A stretch of DNA of 64,000 nt, from the NCBI RefSeq assembly GCF_014203795.1, contig NZ_JACHJU010000001.1, positions 4,216,001 through 4,280,000 on the forward strand, written 5' to 3'. This DNA comes from Streptosporangium album. Its GTDB lineage: Bacteria > Actinomycetota > Actinomycetes > Streptosporangiales > Streptosporangiaceae. This document shows, piece after piece, positions 19,789-28,310 of the stretch. Each line of letters starts with the position of its first letter. Within the stretch, counting starts at the first letter, position 1. The translations under genes were made by a program, and so were the position numbers. The notes under the pieces were generated by a model. That model was not told the origin of the DNA. It was given only the letters and a program-made list of their open reading frames with translations, and searched no databases.

Positions 19789-21556
19789 CGCGCTCGTAGG
19801 CGCCGTCCACCGCCTCGTTCAGGCGGGTCATGGCGTCCGGATGGTCGGGGCCGAGCAGGTAGGTCCTGAGCTTGCGCCTGGTGGCCGCCAGCACGTCCTC
19901 CCCGCCGCGCTCCACGGCCGAAAGGACGGCGGGCAGCCCGTCCAGGTCCTCGGTGAGCAGGTAACCGGCCTCCGTGCTGGGGTACCGCTCACGGAAGGTC
20001 CGTTCCGGGAGCCCCGCCACGTTGGTCACCGCGTACGGCTTGCCGCTGGCGATGAAGTCCGCCACCAGGCTGGAGATGTCGGTGATCAGCAGGTCGGCCT
20101 GGTTGAAGCAGTCGTAGAGGGACGGTTCGGGCCCGGCGACGACCTGGTGCCTGACCGGCTCGGCGTGGGCCGTACCGGCGGGGTGGCGGGCGATGGACCG
20201 CGACAGCTCCGCCCTCTCCAGCATCGCGAGGATCCCCCGGTGGGCGTCACGCGCGGCCGGGTTGCGGTAACCGGTCAGCGGGTGCGGCTTGTAGATCACC
20301 CGGAGTGCGGGGGAGCGGGCGAGCAGGGCGCGGACGATCGCCTGCCCCATCGTGATGATCGAGGTGTGGAACAGGTCGTCGGTCCATCCCTCCCAGGTGG
20401 GGGCGTAGAGCACGGTGCGGTACGGCAGGCCGGGCCCGGTGCTGTGAACCCCGGTGAGCTGCGGCCGGCCCACCTCGTAGATGTCCTCGTCGCACACGCC
20501 CACCCGGGCGCGGCGGTAGCGGTCGCGGCCGGCCTGCCCGGCCACCCAGACCTCGTCGTAGACCTTGGTGAACGGGTTGAACGACGCCTCCTTGTCGCTG
20601 TCCCCGTGACCCACGAAGACGCTGCGCAGTCCCCGGATGCGCAGCATGTGGATGTTCTTCCCGACGTTGGACGGATACAGGCAGACCCGGGCGGAGTCCA
20701 GCGCCCCGAAGCTCATCAGGTCGGCCGCCGACGGGATGCAGACCACCGGCAGCGAGGTCTCTCCCAGCAGCCGGAGCATGCTCGTCTCCCGCAGGACCAC
20801 CACGGCCCGCCGGTCGATCCGCTCCAGCGGGCGCAGCCACATGGTGGCCTGATAGGCCGAGTCGTTCGGCCCGGAGAAATAGAGGATCACCTCCGGCCGG
20901 TAGGTGGTGAGGTGCTTGCCGACCGTCCTCAGCACGACGCGCCGGTTCCTGAGCGGCCTGACCCGGCGCAGGTGGGGCAGGAGGCCGGCCACGCCCGCGG
21001 CCCCGAGGCCGAGCGCGATCACCACCCCGGCCACGCCCTGGTAGCCGGTGCCGAGCACCGCGTCCAGCGTCGCGCCGCCGACCGGCAGCATGTCGAGGTA
21101 CAGCGTCCGCATGGCGCCGTAGCCGACCAGGACGTTCGGGGGCGGCGGGGGGATCTCCACCGCGCCGTCGATGTTGCGGGTCAGCACCGGAAGCCTGGTG
21201 AGGACCCGGGCGTGGGCGATGGCCAGCCCGGTCTGCAGGGCCCGTACGCCGTGAAGGACGAACAGTCCCAGGACCAGGGCCGAAAACCAGGGCGAGTCGG
21301 TGCCGGCCGTACGCGCGACCAGGAGGACCGCGGCCATCTCGCGGATCATGAACCGTAGCGTGACGCCCAGGTGCACACTGCTCAGCAGGTCGACCAGTTT
21401 CCGGGCCCGCCGCCTGGCGACGATCTCCGCCGCGTAGGACAGCGCGCAGAACGCCAGGAAGACCCATGGCCAGGGCCACAGAGCGGCGACGACGAGCGGC
21501 GGGTAGGAGCCCAGCACAGCCGCGCACGCCAGCAGGGCACGAGGGTCACGCTTCAT
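19763..21556 (-). CDS. CDP-glycerol/ribitol glycerophosphotransferase family protein (TagF/TagB-like)
   Basis: 597 residues. The N-terminal 230 residues hold several membrane segments. The C-terminal half (about 235-590) is a TagB/TagF-type polyol-phosphate transferase with FVGHGDSDK, a NPFTKVYDEVWV stretch, TVLYAPTWEGW, VIYKPHP and LLITDISSLVADF, all family signatures. In teichoic acid synthesis these enzymes transfer glycerol- or ribitol-phosphate from the CDP form to a lipid-linked acceptor at the cytoplasmic membrane face. Next to it is a gene expected to make CDP-ribitol, so poly(ribitol phosphate) or a related polymer is a reasonable inference. The membrane-spanning N-terminus is unlike Bacillus TagF, which associates peripherally. 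Confidence 0.85.
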   Translation of the reverse strand: MKRDPRALLACAAVLGSYPPLVVAALWPWPWVFLAFCALSYAAEIVARRRARKLVDLLSSVHLGVTLRFMIREMAAVLLVARTAGTDSPWFSALVLGLFVLHGVRALQTGLAIAHARVLTRLPVLTRNIDGAVEIPPPPPNVLVGYGAMRTLYLDMLPVGGATLDAVLGTGYQGVAGVVIALGLGAAGVAGLLPHLRRVRPLRNRRVVLRTVGKHLTTYRPEVILYFSGPNDSAYQATMWLRPLERIDRRAVVVLRETSMLRLLGETSLPVVCIPSAADLMSFGALDSARVCLYPSNVGKNIHMLRIRGLRSVFVGHGDSDKEASFNPFTKVYDEVWVAGQAGRDRYRRARVGVCDEDIYEVGRPQLTGVHSTGPGLPYRTVLYAPTWEGWTDDLFHTSIITMGQAIVRALLARSPALRVIYKPHPLTGYRNPAARDAHRGILAMLERAELSRSIARHPAGTAHAEPVRHQVVAGPEPSLYDCFNQADLLITDISSLVADFIASGKPYAVTNVAGLPERTFRERYPSTEAGYLLTEDLDGLPAVLSAVERGGEDVLAATRRKLRTYLLGPDHPDAMTRLNEAVDGAYERAARGEADG

Positions 21557-21605
21557 CTTCCGACGCTAACCGCGCGCCGATGTCCGCCCTGGTAGGCGCG
21601 CTGCG

Positions 21606-23018
21606 TCAGGTTCCGTCGAGGCGGACGTCGATCACGTGCCCGGTGAGGTCGGAGATGAGCACGTCCATGGATGTCTGGGCGACGGCGCGCGGTGAGAGCA
21701 GGGTATGGACGGGTTCCTCGCCGAAAGCGCGGGCCCGCATCGGAGTGCTGGTCCGCTCCGGGTTGACGCAGTTGACCCGGACGCCGTACTCGGCCCACTC
21801 GTCGGCGAGCGCCTGCGTCAGGTTCACCACGGCGGCCTTCGTCGAGGAGTAGAGGCTGTAGTCGGCCCGGCCCCGGGTGTAGGAGGAGGAGGTGTAGAGC
21901 AGCAGGTGGCCGCGGGTCTCGCGGAGGTGGCCGATGGCGGCCCTCGCGATGTTGACGGGGCCGAGGTAGTTCACGCCCACGGTCTCGGCGATCGTGGCGT
22001 CGCTCACCTCGCCCAGCTTGCCCATGTGCAGCACGCCCGCGGTGTTGACCACGTAGTCGACCCTGCCGGTCTCCTTGGCCGCGTGGGCGAGCGCGTCGTT
22101 CACCGCTCCGGCGTCCTCGACGCGCACCCCGTTCAGCGACCGGGAGAAGGAGAACACCTCGGCGCCGTGGCGCTTGGCCAGGTCGACCACGTCGGCGCCG
22201 ATGCCGTAGCTGCCGCCGAAGACCACCATGGTCCTGCCCTCCATCGCCTCCCGGTAGGCGAAGGGGGAGTGCCGCGGGGCGCTGCCCGCGGCGAGCTGGA
22301 AGAGCTTGTCGGCGATGAACACGTCCACCGGATGGGTGATCTTCATGTTGTGCTCGCTGCCCGGCACGATGTAGATCGGCACGTCGGGCAGGTAGCGCAG
22401 CACCACGCCGCAGTCGTCGGTGGGCGGCTGCCTGCCGAAGTCGGGGTCGGCGAAGGCCCGCTCGTAGGCCTCGCGGATCACCGAGAGCCGGAAACACTGC
22501 GGCGTCTGGCCGCGGCGCAGCCGGGAGCGGTCGGGGATGTCACGGACGATCTCTCCGCGCGGCCCGGGGGCGGCCACCACGATCGTGTCGGAGCTCGGGA
22601 TCGCCACGTCGACGGCCGAGTAGACCTTCAGGGCCTCCACGCACTCGGTGATGATCCGAGGCTCCAGCAGCGGTCTGACGGCGTCGTGCAGGAGCACGTC
22701 GCACTCCTGCGTCCCCAGGGCCTTCAGCGCCCGCCAGGTGGTGTCGGTACGGTTCTCACCGCCCTCCAGGACCTTGCTGACCTTCCGGAAACCGTTGCGG
22801 GCGACGATCCGCTCCACCTCGTCGGTGAAGCCCGGGGTCATCAGCACGATGATCTCGTCGACCTCGGGCGCGCCGTCGAACAGCGCGAGGGTGTGCTCCA
22901 GGATCGTCCTACCGGCGATCTTCACGAGCTGTTTGGGGGTGTTCAGGCCGACACGCTGGCCGACTCCACCGGCGAGGACGACGCCGACGGTACGGAGACG
23001 TGGTTCATGAGCGGCCAA
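21606..23018 (-). CDS. Bifunctional CDP-ribitol synthesis protein (IspD-like + SDR)
   Basis: 470 residues. Residues 1-235 are an IspD-like cytidylyltransferase (VVLAGGVGQRVG, TPKQLVKI, HDAVRPL). Residues about 240-470 are a short-chain dehydrogenase with a GGSYGIG nucleotide-binding loop and the YSLYSSTKAAV Tyr-x3-Lys catalytic pair. The same fusion is known in Haemophilus Bcs1, which reduces ribulose-5-phosphate and makes CDP-ribitol. The start is TTG at 23018 with AGGAAG six bases upstream. It lies beside the TagF-like gene, supporting a ribitol-phosphate wall polymer. It is not a likely MEP-pathway ispD because of the fused dehydrogenase and this context. Confidence 0.88.
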   Translation of the reverse strand: MAAHEPRLRTVGVVLAGGVGQRVGLNTPKQLVKIAGRTILEHTLALFDGAPEVDEIIVLMTPGFTDEVERIVARNGFRKVSKVLEGGENRTDTTWRALKALGTQECDVLLHDAVRPLLEPRIITECVEALKVYSAVDVAIPSSDTIVVAAPGPRGEIVRDIPDRSRLRRGQTPQCFRLSVIREAYERAFADPDFGRQPPTDDCGVVLRYLPDVPIYIVPGSEHNMKITHPVDVFIADKLFQLAAGSAPRHSPFAYREAMEGRTMVVFGGSYGIGADVVDLAKRHGAEVFSFSRSLNGVRVEDAGAVNDALAHAAKETGRVDYVVNTAGVLHMGKLGEVSDATIAETVGVNYLGPVNIARAAIGHLRETRGHLLLYTSSSYTRGRADYSLYSSTKAAVVNLTQALADEWAEYGVRVNCVNPERTSTPMRARAFGEEPVHTLLSPRAVAQTSMDVLISDLTGHVIDVRLDGT

Positions 23019-23173
23019 GATCTGCTTCCTTCGACGGTGCGGATACGGCGAGCGTAATGGGTGCTTACCCGAACGCAGGTCGCGCTCCCGTGCTATCCAG
23101 TCAAGATCTCGCTACGCTAAGTGCGCACTCCCCGGTTCGCACGGTGATCCCGTCGGATACGAAGGAGCCCGGT

Positions 23174-24793
23174 TTGCCTGATTCCCACGTCCCCGCGCCG
23201 TCTGGAGACACCCGGACGGCCGCCGTCGTGCTCGCCACCACGGACGCGGCGAGTTCGCACTGCGCCGACGGCACGCTGCTCGACCGGCTGACCGGCCAGC
23301 TCGCCCGGCTCCCCGTCGGGGACGTGCACGTGGTCGGCCGCTCCAGCGACATCATCCGCGCCCCCGGCGGCACCTACCTGATCGGCGCCGAGGGCTCCCG
23401 GGGGCTCACCGACGACCTGCGCAGGATCGCCGAGGTGGCCCGTACGGCCACCGGCCCGGTGGCCGTGGTCGCAGGAGATCTGGTGGCCCACACCGAGGCG
23501 CTGGCCATGCTCCTGGCGCATCCCGCGCACGACACGAGCGCGATGGTGACCACGGACGGTGAGGGCCCCGGGCCGCTGCGCCCGCCGGTCCGGATCGAGG
23601 GCGGCCGGGTGGCCGCGGCGGGCAGCACCTTCCACGGGATCGCCGACGCCAACGGCACCTTCAGGGGGGTGCTCCAGGTGGGGGTGGCCGACCTCCCCCT
23701 CCTCGCCGAGACCGCGGACACGCTGGCCGAGCCGGCCGGGACCGGCAGGTTCGGTCTCCTGGGCGGTGCCGAGGTCGGCGAGCTGCTCCTGGTCGGCCTG
23801 GTCCGCTCCGGCATCCCCGTGCGCGCCTGCGCGATCGGGAGGCTGTGCTGCGACCGGGTGGCCGGGCAGGCGGACGCCGACTCGGCCATGTCGCGCCTCG
23901 TGGCGGTGGACGAGGAGCGCGCCCGGCTGGACGCCACGGTCAAGCCGAACGACGGCTTCTTCACCACCTACTTCGTGAGCTCCTGGTCCACCCACCTGGT
24001 CAAACTGGCGGCCGATCTGCATCTGACGCCGAACGCGGTCACCGGGATCTCCGTCGGCCTGGCCGCGCTCGCCGCGGTCTCGTTCACGACGGGCACCCGC
24101 GAGGCGCAGGTCGCCGGCGCCGTCCTGCTCTACCTGTCGTTCGTGCTCGACTGCGTGGACGGCCAGCTCGCCCGCTACACCCGCGCGTTCTCCCCGTCCG
24201 GCGCCTGGCTGGACGCCACCTTCGACAGGGTCAAGGAGTACGCCGTCTACGTGGGCCTCGCGCTGGGCTACACGGCGGGGCTGGACGACTCCCACGGCGG
24301 ACCGCACGGCATCTGGGTGCTGGCGGTCGCGGCGATGATCCTGCAGATGCTCCGCCACACGATCGACTTCTCCTACGCGGGGTCCCGCGCCGACGCCGCC
24401 CAGAAGGCGGTCCGGGCCGGCACGGCGGCCTCGCTGACCGTCCCGGCGGAGGCGTCCACCTGGCCGGAGCCGCTCCAGCCGCCGCCGGACCGGCAGGTCG
24501 AGGTCACCGACGGCATCGCCGCAGCGGAACGCTACCTGGGCAAGGAGCGGGAGGCCGGTGCGGGCAGCGTGGGCAACACGGTCGTACGGCTGTCGCGGCG
24601 GTTGGAACGGGTCTCCCTCACCCGCTGGCTGAAGAAGATCATCGTGCTCCCCATCGGGGAGCGGATGGCGCTCATCGCGGTCACCGCCGCGTTGTTCAAC
24701 GCGCGGGTGACCTTCGTCGCCCTGCTGACCTGGGGCGGCGTCGCCGCCCTCTACACGGTCGCGGGCAGGATCGGCAGGTCCTTCAGCCGATGA
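23174..24793 (+). CDS. CDP-alcohol phosphotransferase with N-terminal nucleotidyltransferase-like domain
   Basis: 539 residues from a TTG start at 23174, chosen because AAGGAG sits six bases upstream; an earlier in-frame start would overlap the divergent gene. Residues about 1-260 look like a GT-A/nucleotidyltransferase fold but lack the LAAGxGxR signature (VVLATTDAAS instead). Residues about 280-510 are a membrane CDP-alcohol phosphatidyltransferase with the full motif: DCVDGQLAR, then Gly and Asp-x3-Asp in GAWLDATFD. The layout resembles the inositol-phosphate cytidylyltransferase/DIPPS fusion. It would join an alcohol to a CDP-activated alcohol with loss of CMP; the substrates are unknown. 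Overlaps the next gene by ATGA. Confidence 0.85.
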   Translation: MPDSHVPAPSGDTRTAAVVLATTDAASSHCADGTLLDRLTGQLARLPVGDVHVVGRSSDIIRAPGGTYLIGAEGSRGLTDDLRRIAEVARTATGPVAVVAGDLVAHTEALAMLLAHPAHDTSAMVTTDGEGPGPLRPPVRIEGGRVAAAGSTFHGIADANGTFRGVLQVGVADLPLLAETADTLAEPAGTGRFGLLGGAEVGELLLVGLVRSGIPVRACAIGRLCCDRVAGQADADSAMSRLVAVDEERARLDATVKPNDGFFTTYFVSSWSTHLVKLAADLHLTPNAVTGISVGLAALAAVSFTTGTREAQVAGAVLLYLSFVLDCVDGQLARYTRAFSPSGAWLDATFDRVKEYAVYVGLALGYTAGLDDSHGGPHGIWVLAVAAMILQMLRHTIDFSYAGSRADAAQKAVRAGTAASLTVPAEASTWPEPLQPPPDRQVEVTDGIAAAERYLGKEREAGAGSVGNTVVRLSRRLERVSLTRWLKKIIVLPIGERMALIAVTAALFNARVTFVALLTWGGVAALYTVAGRIGRSFSR

Positions 24794-25503
24794 CGCCACG
24801 TGTGGGTTCCAGGGGCGGCGGCGCGGCGGGAACGGCCCGGCGGGTGTTCCGCGGAACGAGTGAGGAGACGAATGCGATCATGGTTTCCGTGCGCATGACG
24901 CCGGTGCCGCGCAGCACCGTTACGGCCTACAGGGACGACGGGACGCTCTCGCGGGCGATGGGCGCGCTGGTGGCCGGGCAGCTCCCGCCGTTGCCGCCCG
25001 CGATCGTCGGGATGTTCGTGACCGGGGTGCTGCTGATGGTGGGCGTGGCCGGCGCCGACAACCTGGCGGTGTTCGCCCCTGCGGTGGCGCTGCTGCTGGC
25101 CGGTCCCGGCAGCTCTCATCCGCATGACGGCAGGATCGACTGGCTGGTCCCGCCGATCCTGCGCCTGACCGAGTACGGATTCGTGGCCGCGGTCGGGTTC
25201 GCGCACGACGTGCCGCCGTGGTTGATCTTCCTGCTGCTCGGCGCGATGGCCTTCCACCACTATGACGTCGTCTACCGCGTACGGCAGCGCGTCTACCCGC
25301 CGGCCTGGCTGGCCACGGCCGGCCTGGGCTGGGACGGCCGCATGCTGCTGATCGCGCTGGGTGCTCTGGCCGGGCAGATGACGCTGGTCTTCTGCCTCCT
25401 CGCCCTCTATCTCTGGGGCCTTTTCGGGTGGGAGAGCATCACCTGCTGGCTGGCCGTACCGCGCTCGGGGGTGGACGCGGCCGATCTGGGCGCCCACGAT
25501 TGA
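24790..25503 (+). CDS. DUF5941-type integral membrane protein
   Basis: 237 residues from the ATG that overlaps the stop of the CDP-alcohol phosphotransferase; an ATG at 24880 is a possible alternative. After a basic N-terminal region there are about five hydrophobic segments (for example PAIVGMFVTGVLLMVGVAG and LIALGALAGQMTLVFCLLAL), with a conserved-looking AFHHYDVVYRVRQ loop. I believe this is the DUF5941 family, which has no known function. Translational coupling to the phosphotransferase suggests it works with that enzyme, perhaps as a membrane subunit; this is inference. Confidence 0.7.
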   Translation: MTPRVGSRGGGAAGTARRVFRGTSEETNAIMVSVRMTPVPRSTVTAYRDDGTLSRAMGALVAGQLPPLPPAIVGMFVTGVLLMVGVAGADNLAVFAPAVALLLAGPGSSHPHDGRIDWLVPPILRLTEYGFVAAVGFAHDVPPWLIFLLLGAMAFHHYDVVYRVRQRVYPPAWLATAGLGWDGRMLLIALGALAGQMTLVFCLLALYLWGLFGWESITCWLAVPRSGVDAADLGAHD

Positions 25504-25618
25504 GCCACGGCGGAGAAACGGCCGGCAAACCTTCGATTACACGTTCCGGGCCCAAAGGCAACTAATCTTTGGGGCCAGGAGTGCCCGCCGAGGGGCTCAT
25601 TTGGGTGAGGAGCGCACG

Positions 25619-26353
25619 TTGCTGGGAATGGTGCTGGCCGCCGGGGCCGGACGACGCCTGCGGCCGTACACGGACACACTGCCCAAGGCGTTGGTGCCGG
25701 TCGACGGTGAGACCACGATCATGGACATCTCGCTGCGTAATCTCGCGGCGGCGGACCTTCGTGACGTCGTGGTCATCGTCGGCTACCAGGCGCAGGCCGT
25801 ACACGAGCGCAAGGCCGAGCTGGAGCGGCGCCACGGCGTGAAGCTCACCCTCGTGCACAACGACAAGGCCGAGGAGTGGAACAACGCATACTCCCTGTGG
25901 TGCGCGCGTGACTACTTCGAGCAGGGCGTGCTGCTGGTCAACGGCGACACCGTGCACCCCGTCTCCGTCGAGCACACGCTGCTGTCCGCCCCCGTGACCG
26001 GCGACATCCTGCTCGCGGTGGACGACGTGAAGAAGCTCGCCGACGAGGAGATGAAGGTCACCCTCGACGACGCCGGCCACCTGGCGCGGATCACCAAGCT
26101 GATGGACCCCGCCGACGCGGCGGGTGAGTACATCGGCGCGACGCTGATCCGCCCCGGCATCGGCGGACGTCTCGCCGACGCCCTCCAGGCCACCTTCGAG
26201 CGCGACCCGCAGCTCTACTACGAAGACGGCTACCAGGAGCTCGTCGCCCGCGGCGAGAAGATCGCGGTCGCCCCGATCGGCGAGGTCTCCTGGGTAGAGG
26301 TCGACAACCACGACGACCTGGCCAAGGCGCGGGAGATCGCGTGCCGATACTAG
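25619..26353 (+). CDS. Sugar/alcohol-phosphate nucleotidyltransferase
   Basis: 244 residues with a clear NTP-transferase domain: [13 protein letters not shown] followed by LPKALVPV at the N-terminus, LVNGDTV for metal and substrate binding, and WVEVDNHDDL near the end. Similar stand-alone enzymes act on phosphocholine, inositol-1-phosphate or sugar-1-phosphates. The start is TTG 25619 with GAGGAG six bases upstream. It overlaps the following dehydrogenase gene by 13 bases, and a CDP-alcohol phosphotransferase follows that, so the likely product is a CDP-activated alcohol used by that enzyme. Cytosolic. Confidence 0.88.
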   Translation: MLGMVLAAGAGRRLRPYTDTLPKALVPVDGETTIMDISLRNLAAADLRDVVVIVGYQAQAVHERKAELERRHGVKLTLVHNDKAEEWNNAYSLWCARDYFEQGVLLVNGDTVHPVSVEHTLLSAPVTGDILLAVDDVKKLADEEMKVTLDDAGHLARITKLMDPADAAGEYIGATLIRPGIGGRLADALQATFERDPQLYYEDGYQELVARGEKIAVAPIGEVSWVEVDNHDDLAKAREIACRY

Positions 26354-27399
26354 CCAGAATGCTCCCCGCCCCACTGACCGTGGAAGTACGGCGGGGCGCC
26401 ATCGCCCAGCTCGGCTCGCTGCTGGCCGACAGCCGGGTCGCGACCTCCGGGCGGGTGGCGGTGGCGGTGGGCGCCGGACAGGGCGACAGGATCGCCTCGG
26501 TGATCGCCCCCACGCTCGGCGAGGCCCAGATCTTCCGGGTGCCCGACGGCTCCGTGGACGCGGCGGTCTCGCTCGGTGCCGACCTCCGCAAGGGCGCCTA
26601 CGAGGCGCTCGTCGGGATCGGCGGCGGCAAGACCATCGACGTGACCAAATACGCAGCGTCGCTCGCCGGCATCCCGATGGTGGCGGTGGCCACCAACCTG
26701 TCGCACGACGGGATCTGCTCGCCGGTGGCGTCACTGACGCACGACGGCGGCAAGGGCACCTTCGGCGTGCCCATGCCGCTGGCCATCATGGTCGACCTCG
26801 ATTTCGTCCATGACGCGCCGCCCTCCCTGGTCCGTTCCGGGGTCGGCGACGTGGTCAGCAATCTGTCGGCGATCGAGGACTGGCAGCTCGGCAACACCGA
26901 GCGGGGCGAGCCGATCGACGGCCTGGCCTGCGCGATGGCCCGCACCGCGGCGGAGGCCCTGATCGGCAGGTCCGACTCGATCGAGTCCGACTCCTTCCTC
27001 ACCGTGCTGGCCGAGGCGCTCATCCTCTCGGGGATGTCGATGGTGATCGCCGGGTCTTCCCGTCCCTCCAGTGGCGGAGACCATGAGATCCTTCATGCCG
27101 TGGATCAGCTTTTTCCCGGCACCTCCAACCACGGCGAGCTCGCCGGGATAGGTGCCGCATTCTGCTTCTTCCTCCGGGAGGACTCTCGCAGGCTCGACCA
27201 GGTGGTCGGCTGCCTGCGCGGGCACGAGCTACCGGTCACCCCCGGCGACGTGGGCATGACCGCCGGACAGTTCACCGAGGCGGTCATGCTGGCGCCGTCG
27301 ACCCGCCCCGGGCGTTACACCGTCCTGGAGCACCTGCGCCTGTCGGAGCCGGAGATCAGAGATCGGGTGGAGGACTATGTCCGGGCCGTCGGTCGCTGA
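26341..27399 (+). CDS. sn-glycerol-1-phosphate dehydrogenase family protein (AraM/EgsA-like)
   Basis: 352 residues of the metal-dependent alcohol dehydrogenase superfamily closest to glycerol-1-phosphate dehydrogenases. Visible are the nucleotide-binding GIGGGKTIDVTKY, the NLSHDG segment, and metal-site candidates in GGDHEILHAVD and NHGELAGIG. Family members reduce dihydroxyacetone phosphate to sn-glycerol-1-phosphate; some make other alcohol phosphates, so substrate is inferred. GTG start with GGGAG five bases upstream, overlapping the nucleotidyltransferase. Its own end overlaps the next phosphotransferase by 23 bases. The three genes together look like make-activate-transfer steps for one alcohol phosphate. 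Confidence 0.85.
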   Translation: MPILARMLPAPLTVEVRRGAIAQLGSLLADSRVATSGRVAVAVGAGQGDRIASVIAPTLGEAQIFRVPDGSVDAAVSLGADLRKGAYEALVGIGGGKTIDVTKYAASLAGIPMVAVATNLSHDGICSPVASLTHDGGKGTFGVPMPLAIMVDLDFVHDAPPSLVRSGVGDVVSNLSAIEDWQLGNTERGEPIDGLACAMARTAAEALIGRSDSIESDSFLTVLAEALILSGMSMVIAGSSRPSSGGDHEILHAVDQLFPGTSNHGELAGIGAAFCFFLREDSRRLDQVVGCLRGHELPVTPGDVGMTAGQFTEAVMLAPSTRPGRYTVLEHLRLSEPEIRDRVEDYVRAVGR

Positions 27400-28144
27400 G
27401 CTCCGTGCGGTGGCCCAGCCGCACTCGACCATGGAGCGCAACAGCGGGGAGCACTGGGCCGGTGCTCTCTACATGCGCAAGCTGTCGATCTACGTCACCT
27501 GGTTCCTCGCCAAGACGCCGATCACCCCCAACCAGACCACCTGGCTGATGATCCTGTCCGGGCTGCTGGCGGGGGTGGTCCTCGCGCTCCCCGGCCTCTG
27601 GGCCGCCGTCGGCGCCGCCCTGCTGATCCAGCTCTACCTGCTGCTCGACTGCTCCGACGGCGAGCTGGCGCGGTGGACCGGGCGGACCTCCATCACGGGC
27701 GTCTACCTGGACCGGGTCGGTCACTACTTCGCCGAGGCCGCCCTGCTCATCGGGCTGGGCTTCCGGGCCTCTGCGATCCTCCCGGACTGGTACACCGTGC
27801 TGGGTTTCGCCGCCGCGCTCGGCGCGATCCTGATCAAGGCGGAGACCGACCTGGTCGACGTGGCCCGCGCCCGGTCCGGCCTGGTCGCGGCCACCGAGAG
27901 CTCAGCCGAGCACTTCCAGTCGCGTGGCCTGGGCCTGGCCCGCAAGGCCGCGGCCGCCCTGAAGTTCCACCGGGTCGTCCAGGCCGTCGAGCTGTCCCTC
28001 CTCGTGGTGATCGCCGCGGTGTGGGACCTGCTCAGCGGTGGTCTGGCCGCGACAAGGGTGCTCATGGTCGCCTGCGTCGTGGTCGCCGTGCTGCAGATGG
28101 CGCTGCATCTGATCAGTATCCTGGCCTCCAGGCGGCTTTCATGA
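27377..28144 (+). CDS. CDP-alcohol phosphotransferase, variant active site
   Basis: 255 residues with about six transmembrane segments. The CDP-alcohol phosphatidyltransferase motif is present as DCSDGELAR, followed by Gly and GVYLDRVGHY. The first three Asp are there, but the fourth, usually the catalytic base, is His in DRVGH. The ATG lies inside the dehydrogenase gene with GGAGG just upstream. It should transfer an alcohol-phosphate from the nucleotide made by the two preceding gene products to a lipid or sugar acceptor at the membrane. Whether the His is normal for this subfamily or weakens activity cannot be told here. Confidence 0.85.
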   Translation: MSGPSVAELRAVAQPHSTMERNSGEHWAGALYMRKLSIYVTWFLAKTPITPNQTTWLMILSGLLAGVVLALPGLWAAVGAALLIQLYLLLDCSDGELARWTGRTSITGVYLDRVGHYFAEAALLIGLGFRASAILPDWYTVLGFAAALGAILIKAETDLVDVARARSGLVAATESSAEHFQSRGLGLARKAAAALKFHRVVQAVELSLLVVIAAVWDLLSGGLAATRVLMVACVVVAVLQMALHLISILASRRLS

Positions 28145-28310
28145 GGAACCGGACAGCGTCGCGGTGCGTCGTAGGTGCGAGTACCTCACTGTTTGGTGGG
28201 TGTTCGCCGATGGTTCCGATACGCTTGGTTTCCGGTAAATCAGTAATGCTTGGCCATGTCAAAGTTGCCCGACACAGCAGACTCGGTGATCATGAAAGTA
28301 TGCTCCGCAC

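Noticed and set aside
21606-23018. Housekeeping ispD of the MEP pathway
   Set aside because: The cytidylyltransferase is fused to a short-chain dehydrogenase and lies beside a TagF-like gene, which matches CDP-ribitol synthesis better.
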